DNA of 5,409 bases from an uncultured Eubacterium sp. Its GTDB lineage: Bacteria > Bacillota > Clostridia > Peptostreptococcales > Anaerovoracaceae. Position 1 is the stretch's first letter. Each line of letters starts with the position of its first letter. Both the position numbers and the translations under genes were made by a program. This document shows, in pieces, positions 1 through 5,409 of this stretch. The stretch is taken from NCBI GenBank assembly GCA_905193765.1, contig CAJJPZ010000148.1, forward strand, positions 1 through 5,409. The letters run 5' to 3'. The notes beneath the pieces were generated by a model. It was not told where the DNA came from. It made no database searches and was given only the letters and a program-made list of their open reading frames with translations.

Positions 1-751
1 AGAACAGGTGGCCTGCCTTTGTAGTACCGTATACTCTGCCTGATTCCTTGTCATATGCAATCGTGGATCTCTGGTCTCCGACGAGGTCGCAGTCGCTTAT
101 GACTTCACCTGTGTATTTGTTTACTGAATAAAGCTTTGACGCCTGGTTGTAGCTTGAAGTACCATCGTCCGTACCGAATACCAGTGTGTCGCCGATAGCT
201 ACCGAACCTGCCCAGTAGAATCCGCCTGTATGTGTGAATCTCCATGTAGCCAGCTTCGACTCATCGGTCTTCTCTGTATCTTCATCTGTAACTGACAGGC
301 ACACATAGTTTGCGTCCTTTGTTTCCGAATTCCAGAATCCTGTGTAGATGTATCCGTCGCTGTAAGTTATCGGTGACAGCGACTGTCCGCCGAGAGGATC
401 CTTGTATACCCACACTGATTCAAGAGTGTCGGCGTTGACTGCCTGGATAGTGCCGTTTGCCAGCGGGCAGAAGATCATGCCGTCGGCATATGTCATCGGA
501 GTATATCCCCAGTTCGTGGCAGCCACCAGCTGTCCTTCCTTCTCCACTTCGCCGGTCTTCGGATCCAGCTGATAGATCTTGCTTCCTACTATCGTCATGA
601 CTTTGCCCTTGACGATTATCTGGATACACGGTGCTGCAGCCCAGCCTGTACCGTATTTCTTAGCCCATCTGAGGTTTGTAGACTTTACAGATGTCGGCGT
701 CTTGGCATTCGTTATACCCATGTTCACATCGCTGTTACGGAAGTTCTTCCA
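1..751 (-). other. PQQ-like beta-propeller of the downstream protein (truncated by window edge)
   Basis: From residue 343 to the edge (592) there are repeated blade signatures: KIYQLDPKTGEVE, then TYADGMIF with IQAVNADTLESVWVY, then SPITYSDGYIYTG, then DTLVFGTDDG with KLYSVNKYTGEV, then STIAYDKESGRVYG. This is the usual PQQ-like pattern of 'display, then aromatic or Leu, then D-x-x-T-G, then W'. About four to five blades are visible. It aligns without gaps to the upstream protein's propeller over its first 182 residues. Confidence 0.8.
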
Positions 752-1777
752 TTCAGCCTTGATGTTCTTGTCTATCTTGCTGTTTTCAGCAGCCTTTTCA
801 AGCTTGATTTCCTTTACTGTGTCTTTATCTATGCAGAGCTCATCGCTCTGACCTACATAACCTGTCTTTGTAACGGTATATGTATATTTATCTCCCGGCA
901 TCAGCGAATAAGTACCGTCGGCAGCTGCCTTTATTCTCTCGCCTTCAAAATCCTCGAGTCTCACGATGGCATCTGCAGGATCAGTCTTCAGTGTAGCCTT
1001 CACAGCATCCACTCTGTTGACTGTGACCTGGTATTCGCCGGCTGTGCTGTTGTCATCGCTTCCGTATGAAACCTTGATCGGGATCGCCTTGCTGTCTGAA
1101 TCTCCCAGAGATACTTCTACCGGGTCACTGCCTGCAGCCTTGCCGTCTACTGTAGCGCTGTAGTCGCTGTACAGTGAAGTGCTGACAGTAACGCTGTCAT
1201 TATTCTTTCCTGTCTTCACAGTATACTCTTTAGTGTTCCTGTCGAATGCAGGAGACATGATCAGCTTCGAGCCGCCTGCCTTGACCGTCAGTCCCGAAAG
1301 GGATCTCTGGAGTTTCGTTGTGAACTTGTAGACCTGTGTTTCCGAGCCCTTAGTTACCTCCAGCGTCAGCGTCTTTCCTGACGGCCCTGCCATCTGCTGC
1401 AGATTCGTCAGATATGTACCTGATGTTTTACCTGATGTGATACCAGATGTCCTCTCTCTGTTGTTATTGTACATATTCCACTTCGCTGTGATCTTGCCAT
1501 CTGATGCAGAGTCAGCAAGAGTAGCCCATACATATGCACTCACTTTGGAGTCTGTCATGATGATATCATAATCATGTACATCCGGAGAAAATTCCGGCTC
1601 CAGCTTGTATGCATCCGATGCATTGCTCATTGTTGAAGTTATGCTGGCAGATTTAAGGAACCCTGCAGTATCACCGCTGTCCCCTCCTTCTGCAAACACC
1701 GCTGATGTGCTGCCACCGAATATGGAAAGTACCATCATCAGAGTCATTATCAGCGCAACGCCTTTTCTTTTTTTCAT
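1..1777 (-). CDS. Secreted cadherin-like/PQQ-like beta-propeller protein, paralogue of the upstream gene (3'-partial)
   Basis: The frame opens at the ATG at 1777-1775 and stays open for 592 codons to the left edge, where the stop is missing. The start is supported by a GAAGGAG ribosome-binding site six bases upstream and by an immediate signal peptide: basic MKKRK, a hydrophobic core (residues 7-22) and a probable signal peptidase I site after AVFA (residue 29). Two cadherin-like beta-sandwich repeats follow (about 50-155 and 159-256), with hallmarks PEFSPDVHDYDI and MSPAFDRNTKEYTV. Next come a PEGA-like domain (257-330, with KTGYVGQS) and the first part of a PQQ-like propeller (from about 343), including LDPKTGEVE, SPITYSDGYIYTGFWNS and GGFYWAG. 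The architecture matches the upstream gene, so this is a tandem paralogue. By analogy, more propeller blades and perhaps Ig-like or FN3 domains follow outside the window. It is an extracellular protein of unknown ligand, probably translated from the same mRNA as its neighbour. Confidence 0.93.
   Translation of the reverse strand, partial: MKKRKGVALIMTLMMVLSIFGGSTSAVFAEGGDSGDTAGFLKSASITSTMSNASDAYKLEPEFSPDVHDYDIIMTDSKVSAYVWATLADSASDGKITAKWNMYNNNRERTSGITSGKTSGTYLTNLQQMAGPSGKTLTLEVTKGSETQVYKFTTKLQRSLSGLTVKAGGSKLIMSPAFDRNTKEYTVKTGKNNDSVTVSTSLYSDYSATVDGKAAGSDPVEVSLGDSDSKAIPIKVSYGSDDNSTAGEYQVTVNRVDAVKATLKTDPADAIVRLEDFEGERIKAAADGTYSLMPGDKYTYTVTKTGYVGQSDELCIDKDTVKEIKLEKAAENSKIDKNIKAEWKNFRNSDVNMGITNAKTPTSVKSTNLRWAKKYGTGWAAAPCIQIIVKGKVMTIVGSKIYQLDPKTGEVEKEGQLVAATNWGYTPMTYADGMIFCPLANGTIQAVNADTLESVWVYKDPLGGQSLSPITYSDGYIYTGFWNSETKDANYVCLSVTDEDTEKTDESKLATWRFTHTGGFYWAGSVAIGDTLVFGTDDGTSSYNQASKLYSVNKYTGEVISDCDLVGDQRSTIAYDKESGRVYGTTKAGHLF
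788..1630 (-). other. N-terminal beta-sandwich region of the downstream protein (two cadherin-like repeats plus PEGA-like domain)
   Basis: Residues about 50-155 and 159-256 each carry the 'P-x-F-(S/D)-x-x-x-x-x-Y' signature typical of the bacterial cadherin-like beta-sandwich family, followed by alternating hydrophobic strands; the second repeat ends in GEYQVTVNRV. Residues 257-330 form a short beta domain (TDPADAIVRLED, then KYTYTVTKTGYVGQS) resembling PEGA or carboxypeptidase-regulatory-like domains. The upstream protein has the same three units in the same order. Such domains usually act as spacers or binding modules outside the cell. Confidence 0.7.
1418..1453 (-). repeat. Three-copy 12-base tandem repeat inside the downstream gene
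   Basis: On the plus strand, acctgatgt (1418), acctgatgt (1430) and accagatgt (1442) are spaced exactly 12 bases apart. On the coding strand they encode (R/I/K)-T-S-G three times in a row (residues 109-120), in a probable loop of the first cadherin-like repeat. Copy number could vary in frame by four residues. Confidence 0.7.
1691..1777 (-). other. Sec signal peptide of the downstream protein
   Basis: Residues 1-29 have a basic n-region (MKKRK), a hydrophobic core rich in Val, Leu, Ile and Met (residues 7-20), a Gly/Ser/Thr c-region and V-F-A before the expected cut, followed by EGG. There is no lipobox cysteine, so signal peptidase I processing and release (not lipoprotein anchoring) is expected. 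Confidence 0.88.
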
Positions 1778-1783
1778 TCTTCT

Positions 1784-1790
1784 CTCCTTC
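1784..1790 (-). promoter_or_regulatory. Ribosome-binding site of the downstream gene
   Basis: Read on the minus strand, GAAGGAG is followed by a six-base spacer (AGAAGA) and the ATG at 1777. This near-perfect Shine-Dalgarno sequence fixes the start codon. It lies wholly within the 16-base gap (1778-1793) after the TAA of the upstream gene, so there is no room for a separate promoter or a terminator. Co-transcription and possibly translational coupling are inferred. Confidence 0.9.
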
Positions 1791-1793
1791 CGC

Positions 1794-4700
1794 TTATTTA
1801 GCTTTAACTTTCAGTACCTTCGTATAGGAACTGTAGACTTTTTTCTTGTTCACTGTCCTGTACGCCCGCACTTTATAATAATAGGTCTTACCTTTTTTAA
1901 GCGATTTGTTGGTATATTTCACTGTGGAGCCCTTCGTTATGGTCTTCACAGCCTTGAATCCGCTCTTTGACTTAGTCGAACGGTACACCACATATCCGTT
2001 TGCACCGGAAACCTTCTTCCAGGATACTGCAGCTGACTTCTTTCCTGCCTTCACCTTGAATGACGTCGGCGTGGAAAGTGTCGGCGTCGCTGAAACAGTC
2101 TTTGACTGGCTGCTTTCTGATTTTCCTCTTACAGACGTCATCCTGTAGGAATACTTCGTGCCTGTTGTCAGCCCGCTGTTCGTATATGATACGGTATCGC
2201 TTCTGGTTATGGTCTTTACCAGTTCATACTTCTTTGTTTTCGAGGAATACCTGTATACCTTGTATCCCTGGGCGCCTGCCACCTTGCTCCATGTCAGCTT
2301 CACGCTGCTGTATGACGCCGATGCAGCTTTCTGAGTTGGTGCCTGCAGCATAGTCTTTCCTGATACCTGCTTTGAGTAAAGTTCTCCGGCAGGAACTCCT
2401 CCTGCAAGGATATACGGCCGCACCGTATAGTAATATGTGGTGCCCGGCGTCGTCCCTGCTGTCATGGACAGCGTATTCCTGTTTTTCACCATCTTGATGA
2501 TGCTGCCCCTTTCGCCCTCTTTCTGTGAGCGGTATATCTCATAACCGTCTGCCTTGCTGTTGATGTTCCAGCTGAGCTTATGCTCATTATAGGCTGACTG
2601 GGATACCTCGATGACAGGTTCCTGCGTTCCTGTCCTGAGTTCTATATCAGCGATCTCATTCTCCGCCTTTATCAGCTTGTCTGTATTCTGTACATAATCC
2701 TGCAGTTTGCTGCCCAGCGCTTCATAGGAAGCTCTTGCCTTTTCTGCCGCTGTTTTCTTCTCAGCGTAGTCCTCTGCATATGCTATTGCATCTATCAGCT
2801 TCGTAGTTTTCCTGACAGCTTCACGATCTGCCTGGCTGGCGCTGCTTATGGTGATGTAGTCGGCAGGCGTATCTGATCTCTTTTCCTTGTCGTTGTACAT
2901 CACATGGTCGAAGGATACTTCTATCTCAAGAGTCGTATCCGTTACAGGTTCCTTCGAGTACGAAACATACTTCGTAACGTCTCTTGTCATGCCGTTTGCA
3001 AGATATGCAGTGACCTCCATACCTGTCGGATCGAAAGTCTCGCCGGAATCGTATTTCGTCTTGTCCGGCTGCTTCGTTATCTCTATCTTTTCAACTTTGC
3101 TGCCGAGAGCCATCATATATGATGAATCGTTCTTGAAATATATCGTGCCGTATTCATCCACTATCGGACTGCATATAGCATACTCTGCCTGCTCGCCTCT
3201 CGGAGTGAAAAGCGTATCTGCGTAGTTCACATCTTCCTTGTCTTCACCGATGATACCGCCGTTGTTCACACGGTCGGTCTCGGCTCTGGTCTGCCCCGGC
3301 TTGTCCTTTATGACACGGAGGATGCCCGGCGTGTAGTTTTCTATGAAATATACATAGCTGTATCCATTGGTATCCTCATATGCTGAAGTCAGCAGGCCGC
3401 TGGTCTGAGGGTAACCTCTCGTCGGCACACTGTATGCCGTTTTGTTCGAATCAAGATCTATGACGGTTATATTGTGTCCTGCGTAAGCTGTCAGCGCCTT
3501 TCCGGCTCTGGCAACTCCCACATAGGCTCTACCGTTGTGTACCACCGGGGTAGAACTGCTCTGGCCCGACGCAGAGCTGTCTATATTGCCATTGTCATCT
3601 GTCGGATGCAGTTCCAGCTTTGTCAGAGATGACTTGACAAATGTACCGTCAGCTCCCAGCTTCACTGTATAGAATATGCCTGCGCTGCTGGTGAAACAGT
3701 ATCTCTGTGTGGTGCTGTCATATACCACTGTGGATCTGATATCTCCGCTTATATCATCTATCTTATCCAGGACATTTCCTGTCTGCGGATCGAAAGAGTA
3801 CAGCGTTCCTGATGCAGTGGTATCTGATCCGTCATCTGATCCGACTATCACAGCATTGTCTGCAGCACATGCTCCTGCCCAGTAGAATCCACCCTTGTGG
3901 GAATATGTCCATGTGGCAGTCTTCTCTTCATCAGTCTTTCCCGGATCTTCATCCGTCACAGACAGGCATACATAATCCGCATTCCTCACGGCAGAATTCC
4001 AGAATCCCGTATATATATATCCGTCCTTGTATGTTATCGGCGAGTTCGGCTGTCCTTTATAAGGATCCTGATATATCCACAGCGATTCAAGGGTATCTGC
4101 ATTGAATGCCTGTATCATGCCGTCAGCCAGCGCCACGAATATCATTCCTTCCGCGTATGTCGGCGGTGTTATGCTGAATGTGGATTTGTACGCCATGGTA
4201 CCGCGTTTCTTCACTTCGCCTGTTACACGATCCACTCTTACTATTTCCCTGTTGGTGGAGAATACTATATCATCATCCACGATTATCGGAGAGCTCGGTG
4301 AGCCTGACCATCCTGATCCGTTTTTCACTGCCCAGAGGAGCTGGGTATCCGAGGACTTTAACGGAGTCTTTGCTGCTGTGATGCCGTTATTGTCTGTATT
4401 TCCTCTGAAATCCGGCCAGGAAGACTCTATCAAGGTGTTTATACTGTCATTTTTTGCGGCTTCGGTGAGCTTTCCGTTTATTTCGCTGTCCTTTGCACCA
4501 GCCGTTATAGTGCCGCTCTTGCCCACATAGCCTTTTTTCGTTATGCTGTATCTGTATTCGCTTTCCTCCAGAAGCTTCTCGGCTTTAAGGGATGCTCCGT
4601 CCGAACCGGCCTTGCCTTTGAATATGTCATTCCCATTTTTGTCAGTCACACATACGACTGTGCCCGAAAGAAGATCTGTGAAATTGCAGTTCACTCTCGC

Positions 4701-5409
4701 CTTCTTCACCACATTCAGGACATACTTAGTCTTCTCCCTGTTTGTCCCTGTTACTGTTATGGTTATCTTCTGTGAATCGCCGCTGAGCGCTGCTCTGAAA
4801 TTCCCGGAACTGTCCTTCGATGCCCCGTCGGCCTCCACTGCATACTTGTCATCAAATGCATCAGCATCTATGACCAGTTCTTTCTCATCTTCAGTCACGC
4901 TTACTCTGTACTGATATGTGCTGCTGCTGAACTCCGGCGACATGCTCACAGGATCCTCTGACGTTCCTGCCACGCTCAGTGTGCTGAGAGTCGGTATCCT
5001 CTTTATATTCACCGTATATTCCTGTGACGACTTGCCGCAGGAAGCCGTTACCCTGCATGATGCATCGGTTTCACCCTTTGATATCAGAGCCTGTATCGCC
5101 TGTCCCGAAGACTCCGATATCACCTTTGTCTTCGTCCTGCTCTTTCCTGACCTGTCCGTATAATCCAGCTTCAGTCTGCTCTTCGCACTTACAGCCTTTG
5201 CTGCATCTGTCTTCTTTGCCCATATGGACACAGTGTCCTTATTATCCGGTACGTATACCGTATATGTATCCGTGCCTGCGCTGAAATCAGGCGTCATACG
5301 GTATTTCTCAGCTGACGATGAAGCCTTGTCTGTGAAATACATATCTGAAAGTACCGTAAGATTTTCTGTACCTGTATCATCTTCCTTATCTTCACCTGTG
5401 ACTTCTATC
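1794..5409 (-). CDS. Large secreted multidomain protein: cadherin-like repeats, PQQ-like beta-propeller, Big_3, FN3 array (5'-partial)
   Basis: The frame is open from the right edge to a TAA at 1796-1794, giving 1204 visible codons. The Met encoded at 5342-5340 (residue 1 below) is probably internal: 22 further in-frame codons precede it, and by comparison with the downstream paralogue the signal peptide should lie beyond the window. Domains in order: two cadherin-like beta-sandwich repeats (about 1-115 and 116-214), a PEGA/carboxypeptidase-regulatory-like domain (215-297), a PQQ-like beta-propeller (305-749), a Big_3-type Ig-like domain (750-833), a charged helical segment (838-903) and three FN3 domains (908-1182). 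The protein ends in a basic FN3 domain with no LPXTG motif or membrane anchor. The role is inferred to be extracellular binding or adhesion; no catalytic motif is recognised and the ligand is unknown. The next gene starts 16 bases past the stop, so they are probably co-transcribed. The domain calls are fairly secure; the function is not. Confidence 0.93.
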   Translation of the reverse strand, partial: IEVTGEDKEDDTGTENLTVLSDMYFTDKASSSAEKYRMTPDFSAGTDTYTVYVPDNKDTVSIWAKKTDAAKAVSAKSRLKLDYTDRSGKSRTKTKVISESSGQAIQALISKGETDASCRVTASCGKSSQEYTVNIKRIPTLSTLSVAGTSEDPVSMSPEFSSSTYQYRVSVTEDEKELVIDADAFDDKYAVEADGASKDSSGNFRAALSGDSQKITITVTGTNREKTKYVLNVVKKARVNCNFTDLLSGTVVCVTDKNGNDIFKGKAGSDGASLKAEKLLEESEYRYSITKKGYVGKSGTITAGAKDSEINGKLTEAAKNDSINTLIESSWPDFRGNTDNNGITAAKTPLKSSDTQLLWAVKNGSGWSGSPSSPIIVDDDIVFSTNREIVRVDRVTGEVKKRGTMAYKSTFSITPPTYAEGMIFVALADGMIQAFNADTLESLWIYQDPYKGQPNSPITYKDGYIYTGFWNSAVRNADYVCLSVTDEDPGKTDEEKTATWTYSHKGGFYWAGACAADNAVIVGSDDGSDTTASGTLYSFDPQTGNVLDKIDDISGDIRSTVVYDSTTQRYCFTSSAGIFYTVKLGADGTFVKSSLTKLELHPTDDNGNIDSSASGQSSSTPVVHNGRAYVGVARAGKALTAYAGHNITVIDLDSNKTAYSVPTRGYPQTSGLLTSAYEDTNGYSYVYFIENYTPGILRVIKDKPGQTRAETDRVNNGGIIGEDKEDVNYADTLFTPRGEQAEYAICSPIVDEYGTIYFKNDSSYMMALGSKVEKIEITKQPDKTKYDSGETFDPTGMEVTAYLANGMTRDVTKYVSYSKEPVTDTTLEIEVSFDHVMYNDKEKRSDTPADYITISSASQADREAVRKTTKLIDAIAYAEDYAEKKTAAEKARASYEALGSKLQDYVQNTDKLIKAENEIADIELRTGTQEPVIEVSQSAYNEHKLSWNINSKADGYEIYRSQKEGERGSIIKMVKNRNTLSMTAGTTPGTTYYYTVRPYILAGGVPAGELYSKQVSGKTMLQAPTQKAASASYSSVKLTWSKVAGAQGYKVYRYSSKTKKYELVKTITRSDTVSYTNSGLTTGTKYSYRMTSVRGKSESSQSKTVSATPTLSTPTSFKVKAGKKSAAVSWKKVSGANGYVVYRSTKSKSGFKAVKTITKGSTVKYTNKSLKKGKTYYYKVRAYRTVNKKKVYSSYTKVLKVKAK
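1797..2621 (-). repeat. Three tandem fibronectin type III domains ending the upstream protein
   Basis: The units lie at residues 908-998, 1000-1088 and 1090-1182. Each has the FN3 pattern: a Trp in strand B (LSWN, LTWS, VSWK), 'G-Y-x-(I/V)-Y-R' in strand C, and a 'Y-x-Y-(T/R/K)' strand F (YYYTVRPY, YSYRMTS, YYYKVRAY). Units two and three are 25/59 identical, gap-free, over residues 1014-1072 and 1104-1162, which shows an internal duplication. The first is more divergent. The third is strongly basic and is the last domain before the stop. Confidence 0.85.
2634..2831 (-). other. Charged helical linker of the upstream protein
   Basis: Residues 838-903 are rich in Ala, Lys and Glu and contain KLIDAIAYAEDYAEKKTAAE, EKARASYEALGSKLQDYV and NTDKLIKAENEIADIE. 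This resembles the short helical repeat ('A-x-x-x-Y-x-x-L' followed by 'V-x-N-x-x-K-L-x-x-A-E') common in secreted Bacillota proteins. It probably acts as a rigid spacer between the Ig-like domain and the FN3 array. Confidence 0.65.
2844..3095 (-). other. Big_3-type bacterial Ig-like domain of the upstream protein
   Basis: Residues 750-833 match the Big_3 pattern closely: VEKIEITKQPDKTKYDSGE, then FDPTGMEVTAYLANGMTRDVT. In this family 'P-x-K-x-x-Y-x-x-G-E' and 'G-(M/L)-x-V-x-A-x-x-x-(N/D)-G' are diagnostic. It abuts the last propeller blade directly and begins the C-terminal stalk. Confidence 0.8.
3096..4430 (-). other. Complete PQQ-like beta-propeller of the upstream protein, about eight blades
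   Basis: Residues 305-749. Candidate blade starts, by their signatures, are SSPIIVDDDIVF (350), TPPTYAEGMIF (392), SPITYKDGYIYTG (434), CAADNAVIVGSDDG (492), STVVYDSTTQRY (537), STPVVHNGRAYVG (597), TSGLLTSAYEDTNG (647) and CSPIVDEYGTIYF (724). Eight blades is the usual number for quinoprotein and BamB-type propellers. I see neither the adjacent cysteine pair nor an ordered set of PQQ and metal ligands, so a binding or scaffold role is more likely than dehydrogenase activity. Confidence 0.75.
4452..4700 (-). other. PEGA/carboxypeptidase-regulatory-like beta domain of the upstream protein
   Basis: Residues 215-297 contain VVCVTDKNGNDIFKGKAG, then YRYSITKKGYVGKSG. This is the pattern of small transthyretin-like or PEGA domains, in which a payload loop is followed by a 'Y-x-(V/I)-T-K-x-G-Y' strand. 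The GYVG motif is shared with the paralogue. The exact family is uncertain. Confidence 0.55.
4701..4997 (-). other. Second cadherin-like beta-sandwich repeat of the upstream protein
   Basis: Residues 116-214 read as a classic copy of the family: LSTLSVAG near the start, MSPEFSSSTYQYRVSV in the middle, and TNREKTKYVLNVVK as the closing strand. Its counterpart in the downstream protein occupies residues 159-256. Confidence 0.75.
4998..5360 (-). other. First cadherin-like beta-sandwich repeat of the upstream protein
   Basis: It begins about six residues before the Met at 5342. The signature YRMTPDFSAGTDTYTVYVPD matches the family hallmark and the equivalent segment of the downstream protein (YKLEPEFSPDVHDYDI). 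It ends with SSQEYTVNIKRI, a typical closing strand. Two cysteines (residues 96 and 101) lie close together near its end; a disulphide is possible but unproven. Confidence 0.65.

Noticed and set aside
1..751. PQQ-dependent dehydrogenase
   Set aside because: Blade signatures match the fold only. The surrounding adhesion-type domains and the missing cofactor residues argue against an enzyme, although the truncated copy cannot be judged in full.
1761..1777. T-rich tract on the plus strand as a terminator or slippage site
   Set aside because: It is the complement of the lysine codons that follow the ATG of the downstream gene (A7 on the coding strand). No hairpin precedes it, and Lys-rich signal-peptide starts commonly look like this.
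1605..1970. Plus-strand open frame of 121 codons crossing the junction of the two genes
   Set aside because: It is antisense to the 3' end of one gene and the signal-peptide region of the next. Its hydrophobic stretches are explained by poly-Lys codons read in reverse.
4009..4020. Alternating TA run as a promoter or origin-like AT-rich element
   Set aside because: It encodes the conserved GYIYTG strand of the propeller, and the paralogue encodes the same residues with different codons.
3897..4530. Overlapping plus-strand open frames, some of 130-140 codons
   Set aside because: They lie antisense to a well-supported propeller domain, have no domain signatures, and show compositions expected from reading the opposite strand of the coding sequence.
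5340..5342. ATG as the true start of the upstream gene
   Set aside because: The frame continues open to the window edge, no ribosome-binding site or signal peptide is found at this Met, and the paralogue has about 50 extra N-terminal residues including a signal peptide. The Met sits inside the first beta-sandwich repeat.

Overview
The window is almost entirely protein-coding. It holds two large genes on the minus strand, arranged head to tail and separated by 16 bases. The upstream gene enters at the right edge (its 5' end lies beyond base 5409) and stops at 1794. The downstream gene starts at 1777 and leaves at the left edge, so its 3' end is missing. I see no RNA gene, mobile element, CRISPR array, promoter or terminator.

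Both products are modular extracellular proteins and are paralogues of each other. The downstream protein begins with a clear Sec signal peptide. It continues with two cadherin-like beta-sandwich repeats, a small carboxypeptidase-regulatory/PEGA-like beta domain, and a PQQ-like (BamB/quinoprotein-type) beta-propeller that is cut by the window edge after 592 residues. The upstream protein shows the same order of domains and completes it: an approximately eight-bladed propeller, a bacterial Ig-like (Big_3-type) domain, a charged helical segment, and three fibronectin type III domains. The last of these is extremely lysine-rich and ends the protein. No LPXTG sorting signal or C-terminal membrane anchor is visible in it.

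The moderate GC content, strong AAGGAG ribosome-binding site, Gram-positive-style signal peptide and this domain set suggest an anaerobic Bacillota of the class Clostridia, probably gut-associated. That assignment rests on style and remembered relatives, not on a marker gene. From memory, similar proteins in gut Clostridia are annotated as 'cadherin-like beta sandwich' or 'PQQ-binding-like beta-propeller' proteins, and some lie near DUF4430 proteins and ECF-type transporter genes. None of those neighbours is in this window.

The 16-base junction and lack of terminator indicate co-transcription. The shared architecture suggests that the pair acts together or on related ligands at the cell surface. 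The strongest clue is an 80-residue propeller segment that is about 72% identical and gap-free between the two proteins, against about 43% for the propeller segment just before it. This marks a probable functional surface of unknown ligand.
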